A stretch of DNA of 64,000 nt, taken from Heterotrichella gracilis (Eukaryota; Sar; Xanthophyceae; Tribonematales; Xanthonemataceae). Both the position numbers and the translations under genes were made by a program. This document shows positions 46,201 to 55,643 of this stretch, piece by piece; position 1 is the stretch's first letter, and every line of letters starts with the position of its first letter. The notes under the pieces were generated by a model. The model was not told where the DNA came from. It was given only the letters and a program-made list of their open reading frames with translations, and made no database searches. The stretch covers positions 1 to 64,000 of the forward strand of contig JAULBX010017414.1 in assembly GCA_032358255.1 (NCBI GenBank), in the 5' to 3' direction.

Positions 46201-49200
46201 TCACATCCCCACCCACATACCACATTTACACCCACACCTACACCCACACCCACACCTACACCCACACCCACACCCACACCCACACCCACACCCACACCCA
46301 CACCCACACCCACACCCACACCCACACCCACACCCATTTTGCAGGCACCAGCCCAGGATGGGTGGCCGCCATCTCAAGTGAGCTGGCTCAACTGGACACC
46401 CGCAGGGAGGGCTTCTCTGCCCCCAATGCTGTCCAGGCCCTGGCTGTGCTCTACAACCTCGCCATCTCGCTGCCAGAGTGTGCGAAGGGTAATCAATGCG
46501 CTTGCAAAGCCAGCCTTGTTCAGGGTGCAAGGGTTGGGGCATTGCAATTGTGAATCCAGCCCGCCGTCTTCACCATCTCACTAAATGTCAGCTCCAAAAT
46601 AGCGGGCACACTATTTTATTTAGCCGAGGAGGACCTCCTCCATGTCATGCCAACTTCCAGGAGGTGCAATCTGCCAATTCCGTTCATGTGTAGGCCCTAT
46701 CCGGACAAAACACGTCATGCTGGGACCTGTTTTCCTGCCATGGCCATGGTATGGGCGCCGGCAAGGCGCCTGTATGTGGGCAAGTGGGTCGTTATATCTT
46801 GCTGAGGTCTATCCAACAATTGTCTAAAGTCAGCAACCTCCCTACCCATGCACTTCGTGTTGCATTCCTTGACCAGACTTCAAAGGAGTTTTCATCACTT
46901 TGGGATCCCCACCTTTAGCGGCACGCTCATGATTGCTGCCCTTGCCGCCCTTCACGTAATCCGACACTGGGTCCTCGACTTATCTCAGCTTCATTCCTGT
47001 TGCAGCCATGATCGCAGCCGGTGCCCACCATACTTTGAGCCGCTGACAAGCTGGGTGGTGACGATGACGTGAATCCCCAAACCTTGAACCCCTAACATCA
47101 TGCCTGTTGCAGCCCTGATTGCAGCGGGGGCCCTGTGCACCATACTGCGGGGCTGCTGAAAAGCTGGGGAATGACGATGACGTGAACTTCAAAACCTTGA
47201 AACCCTAATATCCTGCCTGTTGCAGCCATGATTGAAGCTGGTGCGCTTCCCACCATACTTCGAGCCGCTGACAAGCTAGGGGATGACGATGACGTGGCAT
47301 TCTACACCGACAGCATGCAGGATAGCCAAAAGCTGGACTTTGTGGTCATGGCGTTGACCACTCTCCACTGTGCTCTGACACACGCGTTGATGGACATAAG
47401 GATGCCTGATGCGCTGACTATGGCCCTCAGTCAGGTGCGCTTCCCTCTACCATCCATTCTTAACCCTAGTTGCATTGATCCATTGGTACTAAACGAATTT
47501 GATTCAGCGATGAGTGAGGGCGTCCTTGTTCCTTGCTGCCTCATCCCCTCTGGCCATCATGTGCAGTTGAGCATTTGCATGTGTTTTGATCAGGCTGCAG
47601 ATTGCAATCATGGTCCAAGAACCATGTGATGTATCAATCAAACCTCATCACCCGATCCCGCGCCACAGACAAAGCTACTTGCCTCCCAGCGGCCGCAGAA
47701 GGCACCTAAATCCTAAACTCTGCACCTCAAACCTTAATGTAATCCAGCGCACCCTGCTGGTGCCTAAACCAAAAACTATCTTGAGGGTTGAAACCTCAAA
47801 GTTCATCCCTGAACTCTCCACCCTGCCTCATGTCACAGATGGAGCCATTTGCCTCCCAGCGCTCCCTGCTGGTTCCCCGCTTGCGCAAGTACTTGCTGCA
47901 CCCAAGCAGGGAGGTGGTCCACCTGGCACTGGGCGTGCTGTTGGGAGTGGGGTGCATCAATGCAGGGACAGCCAAGAGGCTGTCTGAGCTGTGCCAGAGC
48001 AACCCCGACAAGGTGGGGCAGCGCCCTGCAGGCATTGGTTGATATAGCATTTTGGTCGATTGGGATTGAAAGTTCAATATCCAGGCGGTTGAGTTGTGCA
48101 AAGAGCAACCCCGACAAGGTGGGGAGGACGCTGCAGGCATCCTTGACATTTTGTTGTTTTAGTACCCTGCAGGCATGTTGATGTTTGGTTGTTTTTGTAT
48201 TCAGGCTGGTTAAGGTGTGCAAACTTTGAGGCAATCCCGACAAAATTGCAGAGGGCCAGGCCATTATTAGATGAATGGTGAAACAGTTAAATTTTGGTAA
48301 ATTAAAAAGGTGTCAGGGACAGCGAGGTCCCCACAAACCCTCATTAATCAGGTGAACCCTCATTGCTTAAGTTTTGGCCAAAGCTCCTGAGATTGGCGTA
48401 AAATATATACTACGCGTGCCCTGCAATTTGTTGTGCATCTCAGAGTTTTACCAAGTAGGGTTTTGCATGTAGGATTTACATGTGAGCATTGCATAATTGA
48501 GAGTATTGCCAATCCCTCCAACAAGCATTTCCACGAAGGCATCACCAATCCCCACACACTGACATGCATCCCCATACAAGCGCACATCGTGGCACGCAAG
48601 GTAATGCCTTCGGAGCAGCTCAACGTTGATGATGCTGTCAACCTTTGACCGAAAATCGCGGGTCCCTACTCCCTTGCATGTGATACTTACCAATCACTGA
48701 AAACAACGTGCATCCCATACAGGCGCGCATCGTGGCACGCATGGTGATGCCGTCAGGGCAGCTCACAATCAATGCTGACTTTGTCTCCAAAATGCCCGAC
48801 CCCCCCTTTGACATGCACTTTTCCGCCAACTCTGACATGAGTGAGCTCAAGATGTGCGACAACTGCGGCCACCACAACCACTTTTTGAGGGTCACCGGGG
48901 CGCAGAGGATCAAGCTGAGGCAGTGCTCGGGTGCGGCGTGTAGAATGTAGGATGTAGGGTGCAGGGTTAGGGTTTAAGGAACCACAATCATGCTTCAAGG
49001 ATCATCAGGGTCCCTCAGCATTGGCATTTAAAGTTTGGGGCTCAGGGCTTAGGGTTTGGGGTTCGGGGTGTGGCCACAATTGTTTTTTGAGGGTGACCGG
49101 GGCGCAGAAGATATTGTGAGGGCAGCGTTTCAGGTGACGAGTTTGGGATTCAGCTGCGGGGATGCAGGGTGTGTTGCCCTGCAATCTCTTGTTGAAATTG

Positions 49201-49744
49201 AAAGCAGACGGGGGTGCACAGAAGATCATGCTGAGGCAGTGCTCAGCCTAAGTCAGGCGTGAGGCAGGCCCACATGCACGTGCTTTGCCTGAGCAGGCGC
49301 TGAGAGCTGTGGTGTGCTCGGTACAAGTGCGTGAGGCTCGGCATACAGCCGGGCAGCAAACCCAGGCTACACAAACCCTAAACCCTAAACCATGCTGCTG
49401 AGGCCTCTGGGGATTGCCTTGTGTTTCTCTTGGGTTTAGAGGCTGCCACGGATCTCTGGCAGGGCACCTGCCATGCATGCTTTGAGGGTTAGGATTGGGC
49501 CCCTGGTCAGTGCACCTGCCCATGCTCCTTCAAGGGTTCAAATTATCACCTTGACCTCGTATTTTGCCACCATTTGTTTGCAAATTTAGTTGCGCTGCCC
49601 CCATGTGGTGCAGGTTGCCACCAGCGCCGCTACTGCAGCCGCGAGTGCCAGGTGGCGCACTGGAAGGTGCACAAGAAGATGTGCGGCAGAGTGCCTGCCC
49701 AGGCAGAAGTATGGGTGGCTGACCATACACCGGAAACAATTTAG
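40299..49744 (+). CDS. MYND zinc-finger protein with armadillo-like helical repeats, copy 2
   Basis: 736 aa, tandem paralogue of the gene at 30494 with the same 13 exons and phases: 40299-40448, 40812-41114, 41594-41749, 42218-42341, 43716-43867, 44401-44508, 45208-45385, 45897-46070, 46345-46488, 47226-47434, 47839-48012, 48723-48930, 49614-49744. Exon 1 differs from copy 1 at 2 of 50 residues, and the MYND exons are also nearly identical. Exons 2-5 have diverged to roughly half identity. Exon 2 encodes a Thr/Ser run (TTTTTTTTTT then STSTSTST) absent as such from copy 1. All MYND ligands are present (CDNC, CSGC, YCSRECQVAHW, HKKMC). The C-terminal tail differs (RVPAQAEVWVADHTPETI). A peptide-binding adaptor role is inferred from the finger alone. 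Intron 4 (1.4 kb) holds a donor-copy array and two long hairpins. Confidence 0.88.
40550..40627 (+). repeat. Direct tandem repeat, 2 x 39 bp, in MYND-2 intron 1
   Basis: Two copies of a 39-base unit beginning ttagctcgcgcgtcagttga are adjacent (40550-40588 and 40589-40627). They differ only at or near the unit boundary. The near identity implies a recent duplication. Confidence 0.95.
42341..42585 (+). repeat. Array of about six decayed copies of MYND-2 exon 4 3' edge with donor, ~38-bp period
   Basis: The genuine exon end (ccaccaagctgtattgtcaa, G, gtatga; ends 42341) is followed by cacccaagctgtattgttga at 42402, cacccaggttgtactgccaa at 42439, cacccaggctgttttgtcaa at 42478, cacccaggctgtactgtcga at 42516 and a longer variant at 42556. 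A fragment lies at about 42373. Most keep a gtatg or gtgag donor. This is the highest copy number of any exon-edge array in the window. Confidence 0.9.
42835..43009. repeat. Long intronic hairpin A in MYND-2 intron 4
   Basis: The left arm 42835-42900 (begins ttgcaagcttgtggcgacca) and the right arm 42944-43009 (ends ggtggtcgccacaatttgca, a) are complementary over 66 bases with about nine mismatches. The stem continues a few pairs into the 43-base loop. Such a long imperfect stem resembles an algal microRNA precursor or a decayed foldback element. Confidence 0.9.
43130..43253. repeat. Long intronic hairpin B in MYND-2 intron 4
   Basis: Left arm 43130-43169 (core caatccgtggccaatg, then gtgcagcatg) pairs with right arm 43214-43253 (catgctgcac, then cattggccacggattg). 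The 16-base core is perfect, with flanking mismatches. The 44-base loop is GC-rich. It lies only 120 bases after hairpin A, in the same intron. Confidence 0.85.
46228..46336 (+). repeat. (CCCACA)n microsatellite next to the MYND-2 exon 9 acceptor
   Basis: About 18 hexamer units (CACACC/CCCACA) with a few CCTACA variants run up to nine bases before the exon at 46345. In copy 1 the same place holds tandem caccctccgcag acceptor modules, so the hexamer may have grown from that C/A-rich acceptor tract. Confidence 0.95.
47000..47225 (+). repeat. Two decayed copies of MYND-2 exon 10 5' edge, ~110-base period, with CCTAA spacers
   Basis: Acceptor modules at 46999-47070 (tgttgcagccatgatcgcag) and 47105-47185 (ctgttgcagccctgattgca) precede the real one at 47218-47300 (ctgttgcagccatgattgaa). 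Each continues into a ggatgacgatgacgtg-like stretch. Each is followed by telomere-like text such as ccttgaacccctaacatc or ccttgaaaccctaatatc. Confidence 0.93.
48060..48250 (+). repeat. Two decayed copies of MYND-2 exon 11 3' edge with donor
   Basis: The exon end at 47978-48016 (gagctgtgccagagcaaccc, cgacaaggtgggg) recurs at 48083-48126 (gagttgtgcaaagagcaacc, ccgacaaggtggggagg) and more weakly at 48203-48248. The intron text ccctgcaggcat that follows the donor is repeated as well. The nearer copy retains a perfect donor. Confidence 0.88.
48580..48655 (+). repeat. Decayed copy of MYND-2 exon 12 5' edge
   Basis: cccatacaagcgcacatcgt, then ggcacgcaaggtaatgcctt at 48571-48610 repeats 48713-48755 (cccataCAGGCGCGCATCGT, then GGCACGCATGGTGATGCC). 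The copy has lost the AG acceptor (caag), while the true exon keeps it. Confidence 0.85.
49075..49260 (+). repeat. Two decayed copies of MYND-2 exon 12 3' edge (MYND knuckle)
   Basis: Text ttttgagggtgaccggggcg at 49085-49104 and gggtgcacagaagatcatgc then tgaggcagtgctcag at 49210-49245 repeat the exon 12 end (ttttgagggtcaccggggcg ... ctgaggcagtgctcgg, 48881-48930). Telomere-like runs near 48965 and 49045 separate them. Confidence 0.85.
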
Positions 49745-51788
49745 CGCATGTTGTTCAGGGCTTAAACAATGCAGCAATGCAGGCAGATGACGCCTATCTA
49801 GGCCCCAAACAGCTGGTTCCACCAAAATGAATGTTCAACAAAGTTTGCGAAAGTCCTTGAAAATGTGGGAGAAGTTGAGAAAAGGGAAAACATCAAAGGG
49901 AATGTCCATGTCGGAAGTTGTCGGTCCTACTAGGTCCTAACTGAGTTTTGATTCTTGATAGTCTTGGGTTGAACCATGAGGTGGTTGGACACTCGCATTC
50001 AATATTGTCTGCCAGACGGACTTGCCTGTATTGCTGTAACAGTATTGCGATCTTACCGTAAGGCGGCCTATTACAACAGTGTTAGAACGTCAATGAGTGT
50101 GCCAATGGCGCGGCATGCCAGTCGCTGTGGCACATGCGGATTGAGTGTCACTGAGTACCGGCAGGGCATGGCGCATAGTGTCACAGTGGATGGGCCCACG
50201 GGGCTGGATGGTTTGTAAGCATAGACATCCAAGCCAATAAAAAGGACAAACGCACGGCTATGATCACAATCTTTTGTAATATAGTACTTTGTGATGCCAG
50301 CTGTGTGTTCGTCCTTGTTGTTGGCTTGGGATTGTTGTTTTAGTGGCCATTTGGTCCCGCCCGCTGCCATATGGATAACTGTGGTTTAACACAGTCTGTA
50401 CCCCGGCAATATAAATGGGTGAAAAGAAAGCCTAGCTCAGCCTGGTCGACCACACGCTGAGAAATAAGAACAATATGACACGAGAAAAATTCAGAATGTC
50501 ATGACGTTATGCGGCAATGCAATGGCCGCCCAAACGTCAGCGACTACTTGGCAAACGATGCAATCAAGCTACAGGAGAACCTAGGGTCTAATAAAATGCC
50601 CTCATTAGCAATATATGAAGGAGGCAGCAGGGTACAGCACCTCTCACCTGAGGACTTGCAAATGGAAATTGACACAGGGAGAATGGTACATGCATGTGCA
50701 GTGCCAGGATGGAGCTGAGTGGTCTGGACTGGTGCCTGTGCATTGGCTGATGGCTAATCCGGCTGCAACTGTCCTCATGAAAACCCTCCGTGTTGTGAAA
50801 AGGGTTTCATGAGGACACTATCCGCCAGAGTAGCAGTCAGCTATGCACAGGCGCCACTCAGAGCTCTCCATCCTGGCACTGCTTGTACCTTGTATGAAAG
50901 TGATATATAACCCTAACTGCATCTACCATATGCATCGGTCCAATCCCTTAACCCACTCACCAACCAAAATCCCACGACCCCTCCCTCCATCCCAGACATT
51001 GAATATCCAGGTGCACACCTTCACAGCAAGCGCAACGCCAGGAAAGCATACGGCCCAGTGCAAGCACGCTTCTTCATCAGTCACCCTCAATGCAGTGACC
51101 CCAGTCATCCCCAGCGGTTCTCCCAGCAGCCTCCACAGCCGTGCCCCTGTCGTGTCACAAGCTCATCCAGCGCTGGCTGTGGCAAGGAGATGAATGCAGG
51201 TTGCCACAGGCCCCAACCCCTAAGGGCAACCACCTCAACTGGGCCTCATCTCAAACGCAGTCATGTACCCCGCTCCTCATACGCCTCCCAATGGGCCACA
51301 CCAGCACAATACCCCAAACACTAACCTCCAACTGCTGCCATCATCCCCATGCAACACACCTGTCTCCCCAACCCCAAAACCCAAAACCCTAAACCCTCCT
51401 CACAAGCCATCATCGGATGAGAGGACGCACGGCAGGCTGGCCATACCTGCGCACATGACCATGGGGCACATGCGCAGCTGTTGGGCAGAAACCTGCAAGC
51501 CACACCACCTGAGGGTTACAAGTAGGGACTGACACAAGGTCAGGGTGTGGGCTTGCAAGCGAGTGGCGTTGCTCACTTTGAGCCAGTAACCAGTTGATTC
51601 GTCGCTGGCCTTCATGTATTGTGACAAGTCATCACGTGAAATGCAAATTACATACCTTTGATTCCCTGCTTTATTTTATTGGACTATATTAATTTATTTT
51701 ATTGAGCAGAAATTCTAATTGATATTCAGTCTTTGACAGCAAGTGGGTGAGCTGTGACAAGGGTTATAAGACAATAATAGTCTTATTA
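49745..51788. other. Convergent spacer between MYND-2 and the NTPase gene
   Basis: Holds the 3' UTRs of the two flanking genes, with a TGTAA near 50273 as a candidate polyadenylation signal for MYND-2. A 69-codon open frame (50509-50718) of unknown meaning overlaps the left arm of a long hairpin at 50685-50888. A telomere-like run lies at 51381-51397. No conserved domain was recognised. Confidence 0.5.
50685..50888. repeat. Long intergenic hairpin, microRNA-precursor-like
   Basis: Left arm 50685-50786 and right arm 50801-50888 are complementary along about 85 paired bases. Blocks include gcagtgccaggatggag with ctccatcctggcactgc, gcctgtgcat with atgcacaggc, and tgtcctcatgaaa with tttcatgaggaca. 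A few bulges occur and the loop is about 14 bases. The left arm overlaps the end of a 69-codon open frame, as expected if the foldback arose by inverted duplication of a transcribed segment. Confidence 0.88.
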
Positions 51789-52566
51789 TTATCTTATTAC
51801 CCTTGGCTGTGACCTCCTGAGGCCATCAGGAAGGGGACCAGGCAGGCGTAACTCACCATGCGCGCGGGGAGGGGCAGGGCCATCGCTGTGCGGCTTCCAA
51901 TTCGCCAGCCGCTGCATCACCTCCCTGCGCGCCACGTGGCGCAGACCTTGCTCCACATGGCCTGCTGGGTGTGGAGTGTAGAGCCACCTCAATAGGCTGC
52001 CGTGGGCGCTGTCGCCTGGGGCGCGGCCATCACCAGACCCTCCAGCGCCGCTGACCTCCTCAGGGTGCAGTTCTGGCAGGGCGCCCGCCACCGCCGCCAC
52101 CACCTGTGCGCCAGTATCCGCCAGCGGCCAGCTGTCTATCAAGTCCAGGTCAGCATACCCAAACGCATCCCCGGGACAAGGCAGTGCATGCACCTCCTCC
52201 CCGCCCTCGATCCCCACTGGCAGCTCCAGGTGGCCGAGGCAGTTCCTGAGCAAGAGGTGGTAGGCGGCCAGCACCTGCCAAGGCTCCCACTTTTTGTGCA
52301 GCCTGTTAAAGTGGGCAGCTCCGTACTGGCTGTTGTAGGGGGAGAGGTACACCTTTCGGAACCAGTCTTGCTTGATCCACTCAGCGACAGGGCCATGGGT
52401 TTGCAGGAGCTGTTGCGCCCAATCCTGCAAGGGACACACATGTTGCTGTCTTATTCACCATCAGCTGCTCAGAGCGAAATGACGCCAACGGCAGCACACT
52501 TGGGCCCATCTTCTTGAGGACAAAACCCCATTAGTCAACCAACATGTGGAACCCAGCTCACCTGGA

Positions 52567-52627
<61 letters not shown>

Positions 52628-55443
52628 GCAGTGCCACAATACTACCAGGGATACCATTACCTGGAATTCATCTACCCTCCGCGCCATGAGGGGCACGTTG
52701 AAACATACACGCAATCCCTCAAGAAATCCAAATCAACAATTTTCCAGCGTAGGGTCTAAACCTCATTTATAGCTATTGCCCCCTGTTTGAATCTAACCCA
52801 CGGTTGGCAGCGCCCTGATCTGCACCTCACCTGGAGCATGCTCTCCACGGCCTGGCCAACAGGTGTCTCCCAACTGGCTTTCTCCACCTCCACAATTGTG
52901 TTGCACAAGAGTAGCAGCTGAACATACCCCTGCCAATACGCCAGTGACCCCACGTTGGTCTGTGCAGCCCACGAGGTATTAAGGACCCTATCTCCGCCAA
53001 TCGACATCTGCCAAGGAAGTGGCACGGGAGCTGGTTAGTAGCAGGGCGCAAAGGTCGGCGGTTTAGGGTTTGAACCCCAAACCCTAAACCCAGTCCACCA
53101 ACTTCACACTCACATCAGCAGCCATGCAGGTTGGTCAAAGCCAATAAATGAAGTATTATCAATAACAAAAAATGCAAAATATATCAATTAAAAAATTTGT
53201 GCCCTTGCAGACAGCAGACTTTGAGCGCCCAAGCCACCCAGTCGCACCCACCATGAGCAGAGCGGCGTGTGTGTTAGACGACAGCACTACATAGCATGAG
53301 CCTTCGCTGCGCGGCCGCGTGTAGGGCTCAAGCATGATCACCAGCCCAGGCGCCAGGTCCCTGTGCAGGATGACACCTTGTCCAGCCAGGTCGCAGAGCT
53401 TCAGCAGGCCATCGTGCTGATCGGGGGCAGAGAGCTCCAGTGCCATCCTCCAGTCAAACTTGGCCTGCACGCATGCGCAAGTGGACGAGTCAGGGGGAAA
53501 GCAGGAGAGTTGGGGTAGGGACGCCATGGCTGCACAGCTTGCATGCATCAACAGGCCATGCAGTCCTCGTAGTCCTCGTTGTGCGCTCTTGCAACCTCCA
53601 CGCATTTCCCTTGCAGAGAGGCGCCACGCCCTACAAAAAGACCCTAAAACCCTAGGATGACAACTGGCTCTATTTGCACCGTGCCTTCAGTGGCATATGC
53701 TCGTACCACTTTGAACAACTCCGTCATGATGAACCTGGTGGCAAAGGCCCCTGGGCTAGATCTCCACAATTCACCCCCCCGCCGCAGCCACTCAGCGCAG
53801 AGGCACGACAGCATGGGTACGCTGTTTTCCCCAAGCTTGAAGAATTCGGCAGGCAGGTTTGCGTGCTTGGCGCGCCACAGGTCCCAGCAGTACTCCTTGG
53901 CGTCTATGCTGCACTCGGCAGGTTGATACACCTGCAACATGCCCAGAAACTAGTGAGGGCATGTTGCAAATAATGCTGCATATTGAAAAGAAAAGCCATT
54001 AAAAAACCACGGGGAAAAACCATCAGGCAGGCAGGCAGGTACACCTGTGACATGCCCAGGATTAGCCCAGTAAGCAGGGATGGCATGTTGCAAATCATGA
54101 ATATTGAACTGATTGAACAATAAAATAAAAAGAGCAATTAAAACGACCATCGAAAAAACATTAACAGACATCGATATATAAAAAAGATGGCAGACACGCT
54201 GGTGCCTTTGTAACAAACAGCAGTGCACTTGCAGAGGCTGTATGCAGCACGCTTGCATACCGTATAGTGGTGAAAGAGCGGAGCGTGGTTGGATGTTGGG
54301 GCCAGAGCCAAGCCGGTCCAGAACACCGCCATGCTGCCAGTGACTGCCCACAAAATGTTCCTGTTGCCGTCCCACACCAGCCTCTTGAAGAGAGAGACGG
54401 CAGGCCCCACAGCAGATGTGTCAAGCTCCCCGTTACTGTGTGGGAGGAACCACTTCTGGACCCCGTCTGCAGCCACAAACACCGTTGAAAACCACCCCAC
54501 TTGCCACAACAGAGAACAAAAAGGGAAATTGCCAGACAAGCTTACTTTCTTTTCACGAAATGAAAAGAAAATCGCAAAAGAGAAGCACACATACCAACCA
54601 GGATGATCACCCGGCAGGGCACATTGTCGAGCAGCCCAATGATCGCACGGTACTGAGGACCGGTGCCCAGCCCCAAGTCCAAGCACCTCAGAGCCTGCTG
54701 CCACACCGCATCCGGGACCTCGTTGTTTTGCTGCAACAGCTGCTTCATCAGATTTTCCAGAACCGCGAGCATGATGCTGTCAGGACCCTGCGCACAACAA
54801 GAACAGATTGCCCTCCTGAACGCTCGTAGTTGAAACTGGGTAGTGAGCTCTGCACAGGTTCTGCACCGCCTTTCTTGCAATGCAGTCCTTTCTTTCAACC
54901 CATGCAACAAGTGACACGTGCAGAAACCTATACGCATCCATGAAACCTCACCTTCCTGGCTTCCAGATCGTCTAGCCGGAGCTGAAGCACCATAACTTCC
55001 TGGGGTCCACCAACCCCAAACACACGGTGCTCTCGCAGCGCTGCCAGCAGTAGCCAAAAAAGGGTAAAGCTCTTCCCCGTCTGCATCAAAGAATAATTTT
55101 AACAATGGGGACCAAGGCTGCCTCCACTGGACACCTGCAGCGACAAAACCAAACCACCAGCCCACCTTTGTCAGGCCGTTGATGTACAGCGGCATTGTCT
55201 GGCCGCGCGCTCGCCCACACTTGTCCAGCCAATCCTTCAAATCCTTCAACACAGCGCCACCACTGTCAATGTACTCCCCCAGCTCCAGGACGTCAGCGAC
55301 GGCGCCACGGAACCTGTATGCGGCATAGGAGCGCTCCAGGTTCTGGTCATCCTGTTGGGGAGGCCAGGGCAGGAGAACCTCCAGGACTGGGGCCAGTTCC
55401 TCCAGATTGAGCTTGGGCGCACCCCGAGGCGCACGGGAGCCGG
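51789..55443 (-). CDS. P-loop NTPase-like protein, family unassigned (5' exons unresolved)
   Basis: About 684 residues are visible in eight phase-consistent exons: 55443-55166, 55080-54952, 54787-54595, 54466-54261, 53931-53707, 53464-53252, 53007-52831, 52424-51789. A Walker A motif (GLTKTGKS) is assembled across the first junction. A hydrophobic strand ending in Asp (CRVIILVDG) fits Walker B. WAVTGSMAVFW, about 45 residues later, could be a sensor strand. This layout recalls the NTPase module of Crinkler/RHS-type or STAND-like proteins, but I recognise no diagnostic sequence and give that only as a suggestion. Upstream, an open frame at about 55703-55955 (PFSWRGPTANTNAMQPFKPL) and a stretch at 55578-55626 (MLRYCEKYGGPLR, possible GC donor) may be earlier exons. 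The C-terminus may instead splice at 51858 (gtgagt donor). No membrane segment or signal peptide is seen. Confidence 0.65.
52569..52624. repeat. (TA)28 microsatellite in an intron of the NTPase gene
   Basis: Fifty-six bases of uninterrupted TA dinucleotides lie in the intron between exons 52831 and 52424. It is the only long AT dinucleotide run in the window and is probably length-variable between strains. Confidence 0.97.
53060..53090. repeat. Head-to-head telomere-repeat palindrome
   Basis: ggtttagggttt (53060-53071) and aaaccctaaacc (53079-53090) are perfect inverted copies with a seven-base loop. It lies in an NTPase intron, about 50 bases upstream (in transcript order, before) of exon 53007. 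It differs from the other telomere-like tracts, which are all head-to-tail. Confidence 0.9.
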
Positions 55444-55643
55444 CTGCAAGGCGAGGGTCAAGCATATACTTAGGTGTGTGGGTGGTGAGTGCTTTTCTGC
55501 AGCAAACACTGAAAACAGCAGGGGGTGGCTGTGCAGCAACCAGTGCAGGGACACAACAGGGGGTGGTATATGCTTGCCACGAAGCGGACCTCCATACTTC
55601 TCGCAGTATCTGAGCATCAGCTTCACCTATCATGGCCTTATTG

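Noticed and set aside
46113-46553. 146-codon open frame including a His/Thr repeat
   Set aside because: Produced by reading through the CCCACA satellite into MYND-2 exon 9; not a separate gene.
50509-50718. 69-codon open frame between MYND-2 and the NTPase gene
   Set aside because: Balanced composition but no domain, no splice partners and overlap with a hairpin arm; not strong enough to call as a gene.
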